Positions 8,282-23,200 of a stretch of 64,000 nt of DNA are shown one piece after another; position 1 is the stretch's first letter, and each line of letters starts with the position of its first letter. The notes under the pieces were generated by a model. That model saw only the letters and a program-made list of their open reading frames with translations, was not told the origin of the DNA and ran no database searches. The translations under genes were made by a program, and so were the position numbers. Origin of the DNA: Candidatus Centipeda massiliensis (GTDB lineage: Bacteria; Bacillota; Negativicutes; Selenomonadales; Selenomonadaceae); NCBI RefSeq assembly GCF_900290285.1, contig NZ_LT985756.1, forward strand, positions 26,390 to 90,389, read 5' to 3'.

Positions 8282-11200
8282 TTACATTTCGACGCGAATT
8301 GCATCCTCCTTTGCGTTTTCTACCGTCACATCTACGGCTTCAGCCTGCTCCTGCATAGCGAGCGCCTTGCCGTCCGACGTGGAAATACGCAGTCCGCCAA
8401 ACGCGGCGTCCATATCCTGCTGCAGTGCATGCCCCATGAAGTCAACCAGATTCTCCCGCTGCGGATAAACGAAGCGATAGTTCGAAAGCGAAAGCAGATT
8501 GCCGTTGCTCTCCTGCCGGTTCGCCCCCGTGAAGGAGAGGTACATCCCTGTCCATCCTTCCTTGTTCGTGCGCGGATTGTTCCGATTGACATCGTTCCAA
8601 TAGGTCACAACATTGCCGTCGATCTGCGGCGACGTGCCGTAAATGCTCGTCTCCTGTCCGGCGTATGCAATATCGGCTTTGCCCTCGATAAAGAGTTTGT
8701 CAAAACGCACCTTGCCGCCGGAGATGGTCAGCTTCATATTGTTCGCCCACAGTTTTTCAAATTTGACGCCCGCACCGTTTCCAGGATCGATATTCCCCAT
8801 CGTAAAGTTATCAATCGGCCGATCATCGCTTGCTTCCGTGGGTTCAATGGAGAGCATGCCGTCCGCCCCTTCACGAACACGGATGTTATCAAAATTCATA
8901 TCCGAGCCTTGAGCGATCATGCGACGCTCCGCAATAATGTTCTCGAGAGCCATTTTCTTCTCCGCATCTTTCAGAACGACGGCGACCAGCGCGCCGTTGA
9001 TCTCATAGACGTGGATGTTGCCATGTGCAAGATCGACATGAATATCCCGATCCGCATAGACACGATGCAGGTCGATGTCACCCGTCCCCTTGTTCGTGAG
9101 CGTGACATTGCCCACCCCCTTGGCGGCGGCTTCGACGGATACCTTCGCATCGCCAAGCTCTTTGATATCTCCCTGCGCGGCAATCGTCGCTTGGATGCTA
9201 CCCCCTTTGCTCCTGACATCGCCGCCAAAGAGCATATCGCCATTTTTGGTTTCCAGCGTGATGTCCTTGCCCGCCGTAAGCGCCTTTTCGAGCGTAATTG
9301 CCCCCTGCCGATCCGTCGAGATCGACGCATCCTGCACAGCGTTGAGCGTTCCACGGCTGTGGATATCACCGTCTGTGGCATGGAGATTGAGGGTATCACC
9401 GGAGATCGTTCCGGTCGTCATCGACGTGCCGGAATTCAGCAGCACCGCATTGTCCGACTTGACTTCGTTTACATCAATAGACTTGCCTGCCGTAAGGCTT
9501 GCGTTGCCCCCCGTAGTGACGTTCGTTGCCGCGAGGTCAGTGCCTGCCGCAAGGCTTGCGTTGCCGCCCGTCTGCACAGTACCACCCGTAATGAGGCTCC
9601 CCTTTGCCAGAGCGTCGAGGCTGCCGTCAACGGTAGCGTTCTTCACTGCCATGCTGCCCGTTGCTGCTTCGAGTTTTGCATCGCCTTTGGCGGTGACGTT
9701 CTCGGCGGTGATATTCTGCGCCATAGCGCTCAGGCTGCCGCCCGTGGTGACGTCCTTCGCCGCGAGGTCAGAGCCAGCCGTAAGGCTTGCGTTGCCGCCC
9801 GCCGTGATGTTCTTTGCCGCGAGCTCAGTGCCGGCTGTCAGCACAGCGTCTTTTCCTGCCGTGACGTTCGTCGCCGTCAGCTGTTCCTCCGTCCCGATGG
9901 TCAGCGTGCCGTCCGTTTTGACGTTGCCGCCAAGTGTGGCAGTGTGTGCTTTGATCTGGCCGTCTGCCTTGGTATAGAGGTCTGCTCCCTCCTTCACAGT
10001 GATGTTGTTCTTCGCAATGATCGAGAGATTCTTGTCCGAGGTCAGGCTGCCGTTGAATGCGGCATCGTGTCCCGCGTCGATCTCCATCATGCCGTGCGAC
10101 AATGCTGCGCCGTTCAGAGTGAGATCATTGCCGGTATGCAATGTGAGGTTCTTCTGCACTGTTACCGCGCCGTTCACAATGAGGTCATTGCCGGTGTCTG
10201 CACTGAAATCGCCGCCCGCCGTCACTGCGCCGCCGATTACAGCATCATGCTTTGCAGTAAGGATTGCGCTGTCGCCCGTCTTTACTGCGCCGTCAATCGC
10301 CGCATCATGCCCCGCCGTAAGGCTCACATTGCCGCCCGCCATGACATCATGCACCGAGACATTCTTTTCTGCCGTCAGTGCGGCATCCTTGCCCGCCGCA
10401 ACGTTCAGCGTCTTGAGGTCAGCACCCGCACGGAGTACTGCATCGCCTTTCGCCGTGACGTTCTGTGCGGTCAGCTGCGTACCCGCCGCAATGTTTGCGG
10501 CTCCACCCACGTTCACATTGTTTGCAAAGAGGTCTGTGCCCGCATTTAGCGTCGCGTTGCCGCCCGCCGTGATGTTCTCTGCTGTCATATTTACAGCCTT
10601 GGCGTTCAGATTGCCGCCCACCGTCACATCATTGACGGTGATGTCTGTCCCCGGGGTCAGCACAGCGTCGCCGCCCGCCGTGATGTTCTTTGCCGCAAGC
10701 TGCTCATCCGTCTCAATGGTCAGCGTGCCGTCTGCGCGTACATCACCGCCGAAGCCTACAGTACGGGCTTTCAGTCTGCCGTCTGCCTTCGTGGAAAGGT
10801 TTGTCCCCTCCTTTGTAATGATATTGTCCTTTGCCGTAATCGCAAGGTTCTTGTCCGACATGAGGTCGGCGTTCAGGTTGACGTTCTGCGCCTCAATCGT
10901 TGTCGTGCCGTGCGAGAGCACTGCCGCATGCGCCGTGAGATCATTGCCGACATTCCACTTGAGCGCGCCGTTCGTTGTAACGATGCCGTTTGTCACAGCG
11001 TTGTTGCCGACAATCGCCGCAAAGTCAGCGCCTGTCGTCACGGCATCATTCACTGTGAGGTCATGCGCGACATTCGTCGTAAGAGTTCCACCCACGTCGG
11101 TCTTGCCGCCGAGTGTCATGTTCTCGCCCGCTGTCAGCTCTGCGTTATGCGCAGAGAACGCTCCTGTAACGGTGACATCCTTGTCTGCGGTCAGCACGGC

Positions 11201-14200
11201 ATTTCCTTTGCCCGTGACACTCGTTACCGTGATGTTCTTCGCCTTCGCGTCCAGATCGCCGCCGACGTTTACGTCATGTGCCGTGAGATTCGTCCCCGCC
11301 GCAATGCTTGCATCTCCATTGACGTTCACATTCTTTGCAAAGAAGTCTGTGCCCGCGTTCAGCGTCGCGTTGCCGCCCGCCGTGATGTTCTCTGCTGTCA
11401 TATTTACAGCCTTGGCGTTCAGATTGCCGCCCACCGTCACATCATTGACGGTGATGTCTGTCCCCGGGGTCAGCACAGCGTCGCCGCCCGCCGTGATGTT
11501 CTTTGCCGCAAGCTGCTCATCCGTCTCAATGGTCAGCGTGCCGTCTGCGCGTACATCACCGCCGAAGCCTACAGTACGGGCTTTCAGTCTGCCGTCTGCC
11601 TTCGTGGAAAGGTTTGTCCCCTCCTTTGTAATGATATTGTCCTTTGCCGTAATCGCAAGGTTCTTGTCCGACATGAGGTCGGCGTTCAGGTTGACGTTCT
11701 GCGCGTCAATCGTTGTCGTGCCGTGCGAGAGCACTGCCGCATGCGCCGTGAGATCATTGCCGACATTCCACTTGAGCGCGCCGTTCGTTGTAACGATGCC
11801 GTTTGTCACAGCGTTGTTGCCGACAATCGCCGCAAAGTCAGCGCCTGTCGTCACGGCATCATTCACTGTGAGGTCATGCGCGACATTCGTCGTAAGAGTT
11901 CCACCCACGTCGGTCTTGCCGCCGAGTGTCATGTTCTCGCCCGCTGTCAGCTCTGCGTTATGCGCAGAGAACGCTCCTGTAACGGTGACATCCTTGTCTG
12001 CGGTCAGCACGGCATTTCCTTTGCCCGTGACACTCGTTACCGTGATGTTCTTCGCCTTCGCGTCCAGATCGCCGCCGACGTTTACGTCATGTGCCGTGAG
12101 ATTCGTCCCCGCCGCAATGCTTGCATCTCCATTGACGTTCACATTCTTTGCAAAGAAGTCTGTGCCCGCGTTCAGCGTCGCGTTGCCGCCCGCCGTGATG
12201 TTCTCTGCTGTCATATTTACAGCCTTGGCGTTCAGATTGCCGCCCACCGTCACATCATTGACGGTGATGTCTGTCCCCGGGGTCAGCACAGCGTCGCCGC
12301 CCGCCGTGATGTTCTTTGCCGCAAGCTGCTCATCCGTCTCAATGGTCAGCGTGCCGTCTGCGCGTACATCACCGCCGAAGCCTACAGTACGGGCTTTCAG
12401 TCTGCCGTCTGCCTTCGTGGAAAGGTTTGTCCCCTCCTTTGTAATGATATTGTCCTTTGCCGTAATCGCAAGGTTCTTGTCCGACATGAGGTCGGCGTTC
12501 AGGTTGACGTTCTGCGCCTCAATCGTTGTCGTGCCGTGCGAGAGCACCTCCGCATTCGCGGTGAAGTCCTTGCCGACATGCACCATAAGTGTTTCGCCCA
12601 CCTCGGTCTTGCCGCCGAGTGTCGCATTTTCGTCCGCCGTCAGCTGTGCGCTATGCGCAGAGAACGCTCCTCCAATGGTGATATCCTTCGCCGTCAGCAC
12701 AGCCTCCGCATCGCTGCGGATCGAGCCGTCTGTTTGGATCTCCGTCTGCGCCGTGAGGGTTGCCTTGCCTTTGCTCGTGATGTCGTTTGCAGCGATGTCT
12801 TCGTTCGCCTGCGCGTTCAGATCGCCGCCGACGTTCAGGTCACGTGCTACAACGATTCTCTTGCCCGCTTTGATGTCCGCATTTCCGGCTGCGTCCACAG
12901 ACCTTGCCCAAAAAACGTCACCTGCGTTCAGCACAGCATCGCCGCCCGCACTGATGTTCTCTGCCGACAGTTTATCCTCTGTCTCAATCGTCAGCTTGCC
13001 GTCTGCACGGACATCGCTGTCAATCCTCGCGACACGGGCTTTCAGCGTGGCATCCGCCTTGGACGAAAGGTGTTTCAGCCAGTCTGCGAAGAGGTAGTTA
13101 TGCACCGTCATCGCGAGGTTCTTGTCCGAGGCGAAGTCTGCATAGAGTTTGACATCCTGCGCCTCCACCTGCACCGCGCCGTGCGAGAGCACTGCCGCAT
13201 TCGTCTCGAACAGCTCCTTGACTGTCACAGAGAGATCGCCGCCCGTGGTGACCGCTCCGTTGATCATGAATTTTTCGCCGACATTTGCCGTAAGTTTTCC
13301 GCCCGCGGTAACCGTGCCGTTCGTTATGAGATTCTCTCTGGCATTTGCGGTCAGTGCGCCGCCCGCCGTCACAGTGCGCTCCGTCTTCACACGCTTGCCC
13401 GAAAGAGATACGTCTTTACCTGCGGTGACCGCCTCCTTCGTCGTAAGGTAAAAGCCGGCTTTTGCCGTAAGTTTTCCGCCCGCCGTCAGAGCGCCTTCTG
13501 TCGTCAGGTGATATCCTGCCGTCAGCATGGCATCCCCGTCGCTGCGGACTTCGCCCTTTGTCCTCAGGTAGCCCGTCTGTGCCGTGAGTGCGATGGATTT
13601 CCCGCCCGTGACGGTATCAACGTTCATCGCTGCCTTTGCCACGGCGTCAAGCGCATCTCCGGCGCTGAGGTTCACTACCGTGAGGTCCCCCTCTGTCGCC
13701 GTCATCGCGGTCTTGCCGGTACTCTTGATGTTATTCGCAGAGATGTTCCACCCCGTGACATTCAGGTCGCCGCCGATATCCAGGTCATGTACCTTGACAT
13801 CTCGAAGGGCTTTGATGCTTGTTGTTTCGACCGGGCTATTATGTTTCCGGATGACGCGCACATCGTTTACGGTGAAATTTTGCTTCGCAGACAGGACTGC
13901 ACCGCCAACCGCCGTGATGTCATGCGCATTGATCTTCAGCGCCGAAGCGTTCAGATTGCCGCCCGCCGTGATGTCATGCACCGTCAGCTGATCGTCCACA
14001 TCAATGGTCAGCGCTCCGCCTGCGCGTACATCGGTGCCGAAGCTGGCAGTACCGGCTTTCAGTTTGCCGTCCGCCTTCATGAAAAGGTTCACACCCTCGT
14101 TTATAACGAGCTTGTCCTTTGCCGTGATCGCGAGGTTCTTATCCGCAGTAAGATTTGCGCGGAGTTCGACATTCTTCGCATCCACCGTTGCCGCGCCCCG

Positions 14201-17200
14201 TGAGACCACCTCCGCATTTGTCGTGAGATTCCCCTTTGTCGACAGAGAGAGATCGCCGCCCGCAGTGACCTCGTGATTCAGCGTGATGTCCCCGTCGGTA
14301 TTTATGCTCAGCGCATCCCCCGCCTTCAGAAGATCTTCCAGCGTGATCGCCTGTCCCGCCGTCAGCGACGCACTGCCGCCCGCAATGACAAAATTCTTCA
14401 CCTTAATGTTATTTCCGACGTATGCCGTCAGCGCACCGCCCGTCTTCAGATACCCACCGATCGTCAGATCCCGTCCCGCTGTCAGCGACGCACTGCCGCC
14501 TGCAACGACGTCTCCGCCGACTTCGAGATCATGATTCGCCAACGCCGTGAGGTTGCCATTCTTTGCGGTAACACCGTAGTAAAATTTCGTCGTGCCATCT
14601 TTGGCAACCGTATCGACATTCTCTCCGGCTGTGACAGCTTTCCGGTAGGTGATATCACCCGTCTCCGCTAAAGCGCTGAAACTCTTTCCGACCGTGACCG
14701 CTTCGTCGAGACTGATCCACTTTCCCGCGATCAGTTCTGCGTTGCCCGTGGCAGTCAGTGCCCCCGAGATGTGCAGTACATCATCCGTCTTCAGGAACAC
14801 ATCACCTTTCACATTGAGACCATTCACGTCAAATTTGCCCGTTCGCGCAATGCCGACACTACCGCCAACCTGAGTATCTGTGACGCCCGACATCGTCAGC
14901 TGGTGGAAGCTGTTCTTCTCACCTAGGAGCATGATCGCAGCGTCCGACTTTATGTCCAGCGCACTGGACTGGATGCTGCCGTGTTCGCTCTGCGTGACAC
15001 CGCCCTTGGCAGAGAGGTTGACGTTTCTCTTCGTAGCAACATTCGCCGCGCCGAGCGCGATGCCGCCCTCCTCGGAAACGATGGTCACACCTTCCCCTGC
15101 CGTAATCTCTGCGGGCTTACCCTGTTCCTCCTGCACCGCTATCCCATTCTTGGAGCGCACCGAGATGTTCTCGCCCTTCAGCGCATTGATGAGAAGCATT
15201 CCGTCATCGCCGTTTGCGATGTGGACATCGTAGCGATCTCCGGTATTGGCACGGAGGAGGCTGCCCGAGGCGATGCGGATGCGGTTCGCCTCCGTGCCGA
15301 GGTTGCCATACTCCGATTGCAGCGTGACGTGCGCCCCCTTGATGTAACCGCCGGTCTTGCCCGTCTCCGTCGTCATCTGCATTCCCTTGTGTGCGGTCAG
15401 GACGACATCGCCGTTACTGCTGACCGCCTGTATGGTCAGCGCATAATGCGGATCCTGTTCGATATGGATGTTGCCGTCCGCATTCGCATCAAGCACGCCG
15501 CTCACGTTGATCAGCAGGGGGGTGTCCACCGGACTGATGCCGTAGATGCCGCCGGTGCCGCCGTACAGGGAAAGGTTTTTCGCCGTGATTGCCGTGCCGG
15601 TGCCATAGATGCCCTTCGTCCCCTGCAGGTAGACATCCCCGTTGGAAGAGACTTTGCCGAGGCGCAACGCACTCTCCTTGCTGGCAACATAGATATGTTC
15701 ATCGCCCTTCAGATCTACATTGCCCATCAGTCTTACATCGTCTTTATCACGTCCCGTCTGCACCTTGACGGGACGTGTATGCGTGATTTCCACGCCGTCC
15801 GCCGTCCAGTGCATCTCTCCCGCACGTGCGTTCGCGAGCGTAATGAGATTCTCCTCTTTGAAGAGATCGGCGTTTGCAATGCTGATCTTGCCACCGTTCT
15901 CGCCGATGCCCCTGCCGGTTCCCGCCGTGAGGCTGATCGAACGCCCGATGATGTTCGGTGTCTTGACCTCCGTCACCTGTCCCGCCTTCGGATTGACAGC
16001 ACTCTGCTGGATGGCGTAGCGCAGACCGCTCACGCTCCAACCGTAGCTGTCGCTCTCGTCGAGCGTCTTGTAGTCGCGGATAAAGGTGCGTACATTCTCC
16101 GGCAGGGAAAGCCCATTCTTTGCAAAGAACGTATCCTCCGCCGCGCCGATGGTTCGCGCATAAGCCTCCTCTGCCGACCAGCCCGCTTTGTGCGAGGCTT
16201 TCAGTTCGGCAAGATAGTCCGCACGCGCCTCCTTGATCCCCTCATCTGCGAGGTATTTTTCGGAGAGACTCTTATAGTGCTCATAGAGCGCCTGCACCTC
16301 GGCATCCGTCGCATTCGCGCCGCTCATAGAGCGCGCCGCCGCCTTGCCAAGACTCTCCAAACCATCGAGCCGTTCCTTCTTTGCTGCAGCAGCCGACTTC
16401 GCACTCTCATGAGCCTGGTCGCCCGCATTCGTCAGCCCCAGCGCACGCCAGCGCTCCATGCGCTCCGCTGCGTCGGAGAGCTTGCTCTCCTCGGGCATGG
16501 CATCGACGATGGCGCCTTCTGCCGTCAGATATACGCCGCCGTCTTTGCTTTCAATCCTGCCGACCCTCATGTCGCCCGTATACTTGTTGGTCAGATTGAT
16601 GTCATTCTTTGCCGTCGCGTCCACGCGGCTGCGTGCCAATACGGAAAGGTCGATTCCCCCTTCCTCACTCGTAAGGGAGATGTTGTCGCCCCACACGGTA
16701 GTCTTATGGTCTGTCCCCACACCCCTTATGCTGCCGCGCGCATGAATGGCGGTATCCATCAAGGCACGTGCATTGACGATCTGCAGAGCGCCGCGCTGCG
16801 AAGTGAGGTCGATTGCCCCATTCCCCGCATTCAAATCAAGTTTCGAGGGGTTAGCTGCATCGGCTGCGCTCTGATGCAGCTTGATGCCTGCTCCGGCAAC
16901 CACATTCAGGTTGTTCGTGTAGACGACGCCGTTCTTTTCGAGATTGCTTTCAACCCTGCCCCTATCCGAGTGCAGATTGACAGTATATGCGCTGTTCGTG
17001 ATGTTGCGGATGGCACCGTCGAGGATGAGATTGCCGCCTGCATGAACGTTCACTTTGCCGCCCGCATACCCGTTCACATTGCCGCCCGGCACGTTCACAT
17101 TGTCCTTGTCGCGGCCCCTGGGGAACTCCACGTAGATCCTATTGCTTGCGTAGATCCGGTAGGTGTTGCTCGACCCCTTCGTCGAGACCTTGTTCCACTG

Positions 17201-20200
17201 ATGGAAGTAAATGCCGTACTTAAGGGCCGACCCCCACCCTTCATTGATCATGTGGGGCGTGCCGTCACTGTTATAGACACGTTTCCCGTCTTTCTCCTGC
17301 CATTTTCCATAGTACTTGGTGACGGCAGGCGGATCCGGGAAAACCTCGGCGTCGGACTCATATTTGTCTCCGTCCACGCGATAGTACTCGCCATACATAT
17401 TTCCCGTGCCGAAATAGACACCGTTCGGCAGGATGTCCCCATTCGACTTCGCCGTACTGACGCGCACCGTGCCATTTTCGATATTTTTCTCGGTGACATT
17501 GGAGCCGACATTGCCCGTTGTCCAATGACCGTTGGCAAGGAAGCGCTCCCCGTAGGAGTAGCTCGTCTGTGTCTTCGTGCCGCTCCTGCCGCCCGTCCAG
17601 TTGTAGGTCAGATTTTCTTTCGGATCATAGTACGCATAGAACGCTTCGCCGCCGCCCCCCTTCGGAGCCTTTTTGAATTCACCCTTATCCGCCTCCTTTG
17701 CGCCGATGGTGTAGGAGCGGTAGGTACCGTCGCTCAGATACTCGGTTGTCTTGCCCGTATTCCGGTCATTGAGGGTAACCCTGCCGCCGCCCGCGCGGTT
17801 CGTAATCGCCCCCAGATGAAGGTCACGCGCCAGCCCGGAGGTGGATATGTCGATGTCTGACTCGCCGCTGCGTGCGCGTATCCTGCCGCTGCCGGTGCTG
17901 TAGATCGCGCCCGTGATAGTGATATTGCCGCCGCCCGTCTCCATCGCATCGGTGAAGAGATAGCCCTCCTTCGCGTTGTAGTAGACGGCAGGACTGTACC
18001 CCAATGCCTTGCCGGTATCGTCCCAGTAGGTCTCACCGCCGCCGACGAGCAGACGCTCCTCTGTGCGCAGCCGGTCAGCATCTTCCAGCTTCTTTGCAGC
18101 ACGCTGATCAAGGCGCACCTTATAGGAGGTGTAACCGCTCTGGATGATTCCGTTGATGTTGACGTTGCGTGCTGCAATCGAGATGTCCTTGCCCGCGACC
18201 CATGAGCCCGTCGCCTTATTTGCCAGCTGATGGATTTGCTTTATCTTCTCAGGATCATTGGTGCGCGTCAACAGCCAGGAATAGAAATCACCGGTGTTGT
18301 TGAACTTGAGCGGTGTCTTATTTCCCTTTTCCAATTGGTCGGAAACGTAATTCTGGATCTCCTTCTCCATCCACGGAGGACTGAACTCCATCCGCGGATC
18401 GCCGCCGATGAAGACCGTTCCATTCGGAGAGGACTGACTGACGGCGCCCTTCGGGGCTTCGACCTTGATGTTGGCGCCACGCATATTGCTCCGCTCGGTG
18501 GAGCGAATGCTGCTGCTGTCCGTTTTAATGGTAATCGTCCCCGGGGTAATGATGTCGCCGTGCAGTTCGATATCCGCATCTGCCGCAGCCGCCGTCGAGT
18601 GAATCGTGACGGCGGAGTCGGAGGTATTCGTATCGGCGTGAACTTTACCGCCAAACTGATCCTTCTTGAGATCCGTCTCGCCGAGACGTACCCTGCCGCC
18701 CGGGTCGGAGATCTTGACATCCTGCACGATGAGACGGCGCTCCGCCGCACTCTGCACGTTGACGACGGGCGCGCCCTTTGCCGTCAGGCTGCCCGTTCCG
18801 CTGACGGCATCCGCCTCAAGGTTCACATCGCCGCCCGAGACGGCAAGATTGGGCAGAACGAGTCCGATGGTCGTACGGCTTGGCAGAATGGTATCCCCCG
18901 CCACGAAGCCCTCCGCTTCCATCGTTGTTTTCAGTGAACCGAGCGCGTCTTTGAGGTTATTCGCCTCCGTCGAACCTTTCTTCACATTGAAGTATGCCCG
19001 CATGAGTTCGTTGTACTCCGCGAGGTAGGGATTGTTCAGCGTGAGATTTCGGTAGCTGATGGCGTTTTTGCCGAACCACTCCCCGCCGTCCGTGATGTCC
19101 GCCTTGACCGTACCGACGAGCTTTCCATAGAGCCACTGTTCCTCGCCCGCACTCAGTGTCCCGCTGCCCTCCGAGAGGAGGTAAATGTCGCGCAGCAGGC
19201 GTTCCTCCTCCGTGACATCCGTCTTTTGCACCAGCGCCTCTTTCTGCGCCGGTGTCATCGCAGCAAGCCTTGCCGCAAGTTCGTTGGTCTTCGCCTCCGA
19301 CATACCGGGTGTCGTCTGCCGGATGCTCATGCTGAGGCGGTTGTGGATGCCGGCGGTGACGGAGCCGTCTACCTGCACCTCATTGTGCCTCGTCTCCCCT
19401 TTTCTGTCCCCTTCGCCGTTCGCCGTCGTCGTCAGCGAACTCTGCGCGCCCTTGCCCGACCAGATATTGTATGCGGTCGCGCTCTCATACGCCTGTGTAT
19501 AGCCCGACACTGCAGAGAGATTCGCATGGCGGACGCTCTCAACCTGCGCGCCACGCTCGATGCTGACGGTGTTGGTCTGCGTCATCTTATTGTCGAGTTT
19601 GGGGGCACTGCGCAGGGGAATCCCCGTCCGGTTCGTCGCATCCGCCAGAAGCGAGAGCTTGAACGTGCCGAGATTGCGCTCGCCCGTCTGCGGGTCGATG
19701 CCGCGTCCCGTATAGAGATTTACGTCGTTGGAACTAAAGAGCGTGCTCGCCCCGTCGACACGGACGGTATTCCCGCGCGTGATGTTCGATGTGAGTGCCG
19801 CACTTGCCGTACCCGCAAGACCTCCCTGCGTGTCGGCATTCATCTCATAGCGGATCTCGGTATTGTCTCTCGCCGCAAGTGCGATATTCGCATCTGCCTT
19901 TGCAGTCGCGAGATGACTGTCGACGGCATCGACGGTGTTATCATAGGTCACGCCGAGGCTGCCGTTCATCATGGTGAACGGAATCACACCCGCAGATTTC
20001 ACGATGCCGGTGGTCTTGGATGTGCCCTCTGTGAGGCTCTGCGCGGTGATCCCCGCATAGCCCGTTGTCTTTGCACTGCTGTTCTTAAATGTGACCTTTG
20101 CCGTCTCCGTCATGTTCGAGGAGACCTCGCCCGCACTCAGCGTGCCCGCGCCGTAGCCGCTCGCCGCGTCCTTGTCCGCGTGGCTGAACACATTCTTCGC

Positions 20201-23200
20201 CTCGTAGTTCTGCGCGCCGACCGTCTCGATCTGCGCGTTCTCTACGGAGACAGCTGCGTTCTGAGCGAGCGTCTTTGTCAGCCGCGTGCCGCTGCCGCCG
20301 ACGATTGCCGCCTGAAGCGCATCGACATCATGCAGTGAATTGTCGTATGTGGATGCCTTCGCGTCGAGCGCGCCCGCCGCACGCCACGTCCCCATCAGCT
20401 TCGTCTGTGCGCCGAGGGTCGTATCATCCGAAATCCCGGCAGCTATAGGGCTGATGGCGACGAGTGCGCCGCCGCTGCCGTCTGCCTTGCCCTTCTTCAC
20501 TGCCTCGGCGCGCGTGGTGAGCGCAGCATTGTTCAGTGTGCTATCGCTTCCCGCACCATAGGCGACGATGTTGCTATGGAGCACATTCTTGATCGCGCCG
20601 ACATTTGTCGCCGTAGCAAACAGACTGCCCGTCGATAGACCGCGCGCGTCAAGATCCTGTGTATGAATGTTCTTGGTACTGATCTGCAGCTCTTTCACGC
20701 CGTCCGGCTTCTCCTCCGTGGGCTGAATCGCCGCCGTCCGGTAGTTCGTTCCGCTCGCGAGGAGCGTCTTTGCGTCGCTGTACGCATTGATATTCGCCCC
20801 GCTCGCCTGCACGCCCGCGCCCGCTGACGCACTCAGCGCTTTCAGATGCGCACTTTCCTGTGCGTTCGTCTCAGCGGAGATGGTGATGGTCTTGCCCGTG
20901 AGGCTGTTCTCCCGATCCGTCCTTCCGTTCGCGCTGTCCTCGGCACCAATGAGGATGCGGTTCTGATAGGCGTTTTTCTCCGTGCCAAAGGAGGCGGAGG
21001 CGTAGGTCGCCGTCGCCGCCGCGAAAATGCTTGCCGAGACTGCCTTCGTCTCTGCCTGAATGTTGGCGCGGTTGTCGGTCTTCAGAGCCAGATCTCCCGC
21101 CGCACTGAGCGTGTTGCCCTCCACGAGGTTCATCGTCATGCTGCCCGTCTCGCGCGCAAGTGCCGCGACGCCATTGCCGGCAAAGCTCATGCCGCCCGAT
21201 GCCGCCTCGGTCGTGGTGCGCAGGGTCGGATCGCCGGCAGTTTTCGCCGTGCGCGTCATGGAGAGCGTAAGGTCTCCATCTGCCGTGAGCGTGCTGCGCT
21301 CGGCACGCAGGGTCTGCGCATTGTCATAATGTGCATTTCCGACGAGGATGTTCGCGGCAGCGCCCCCGAGGGATGCCGCAACGCCGATGATGTCCACCGC
21401 GCCGGTCGTCTCATCCCGCGTTGTGCCCGTGATCGTATGCGCCCGCATCTTGGTACCCGAGAGGACGAGATCGTTCCTGCCGCCCATGTTCAGCTCGCCG
21501 TAGGCGGCATTGACAGCAAGTCCCGCTGCCGCGCCCTGATAGATCTTCAGCCCCGCAGCGCCGTCCTTGACGGCGTCGAGCTTGATTGTATGCGCACTGA
21601 GCGTACCACCCGCTGCGACGGTCTCCACGTTCGACCTGTTGCGCACAATGCCGGCGGCGCCCGATACCACCGCACCGCCGATGCCTGCCTGCACGGTATC
21701 CTGGCTGATGTTATCACTGCTTTGCGCGCTGATATTGAGTTCGCCTGCGCGCGTTTTCCCGTTGCTGCTCTTTGTTGCGACGAGGATGTCCGACCGCTCT
21801 GCGCGTGCGGAGGTCTTTGCATCCGTGCTCGGCGTGGCCTTTTCCGCAAGCATCGTCGCGCTCTCTTTTTCATTGGACGAGACGTAGGACAGCCCCGTCT
21901 TGGAACGGTCTCCCGCCTTTGTCTGCATCTCCGTCGTCTTGTCCGTATGTTCTTTTGCGTTGACGCTTTGCTTCTTTCCGCTCGAGCCTTCCTCCATCGT
22001 GTACGAATCCTGCATCTCTGCGCCGACATTCGTCACCATGATATTGAGCCCCACGGCCGCAATGCCCCCTGCGCCGTTCGTCGCAAGCTGCTTGACGGTC
22101 TTGCTGTCATGCGCCGTGATGTCTGCCGACTCGCGCGCGTAGAGTTTGCTGTTATTGACAACGCTCTCGACGGTCGCCTTGAAGTTGTTGACGGAGACGC
22201 CGACGCTCGCACCCACGATCCCCGCTCCACCTGTGCCGCTCTTTTGGTCAAAGTTTACATTGTTCTCTGCTGTGACGGTAATCTTCTTGGCGGCAGTCTC
22301 CTCCTCGGTATCCGCATCATTTGCTTTCGCGTGTCCGAGCGCGCTGTCCGTGACCGCTGCCTTAACGGTATTCTTCACATCGCCGCCGCTGATGCTCGCC
22401 CCGACGCCGGTAATGCCTGCGGCGCCGATGCTGAATACATAGTTGTTCAGATGCTCCGTATTCTTCGCATGGACGAGTGTCTCCCCCTTATCGTCCGTGT
22501 AGAAGACCTTCGTTCCGGCAATGTCCGCCTCGGTCGTACTGCGGTCAAGGAGGACGGCCGTGCCGACACCCACGGCGACCCCGTAGCCTGCAGTACCGAG
22601 CGTCTTGGCAAATGCATTGAGGTTTGCCGTATTGTCCGCCGTAACGGAAAGCCCGCTGACGTTCACTGTGCTGTTCATGAGCGCGGCACGCGTGCTTTGC
22701 TCCATGCGCACGAAATTGTTCGAGTTCGCAAGACCAAATTCGTCGGCGAAACTGACCCCCACCGTGAGCACGGCGATGCCCTGCGCGGAGCGCGCCGCGA
22801 TATCGGCCTTCTTTGCCGAAATCGTGCTGCGTGCCGCCTCTGCCTCAGTCGTACGATTGATGAGATTGATGCTCGACCCCGTACCAAGCGCAGCGCCCTC
22901 TCCCGCGACGGAGATGGTGCCGACGAGCGAGCCGCTGTTCGTCGCGTCGTCCGCGCGCACGGATACGTCTGCCCCCACCGCCTTTGCCGTCGCATCCGCA
23001 ATCTGCGCCGTGGTCGAGCCGCCGACGATGTTCGTATTGATGGTACCGTTCACCGCTGCACCCGTCCCTGTACCGCCGCCGTTGGCGATAAAGGAGTTCG
23101 CTGTGTGTGTCGCCGAGGCGGAGACGGCGACGCCGCGATATTCAGTAGCCTTGCGTCCCTCCGCCAGACCGTCCAGACCGATGAGTGCACCTGTATCGAC

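Noticed and set aside
8282..8700. Possible CdiA-type toxin at the C-terminus of the giant adhesin
   Set aside because: No VENN-like boundary, no separate C-terminal domain with different composition and no small immunity gene downstream; a terminator follows at once.
10548..12547. CRISPR-like or satellite DNA reading of the 813-bp repeat
   Set aside because: The units are long, adjacent, in frame and code for beta-helix rungs; there are no short repeats with unique spacers and no cas genes.
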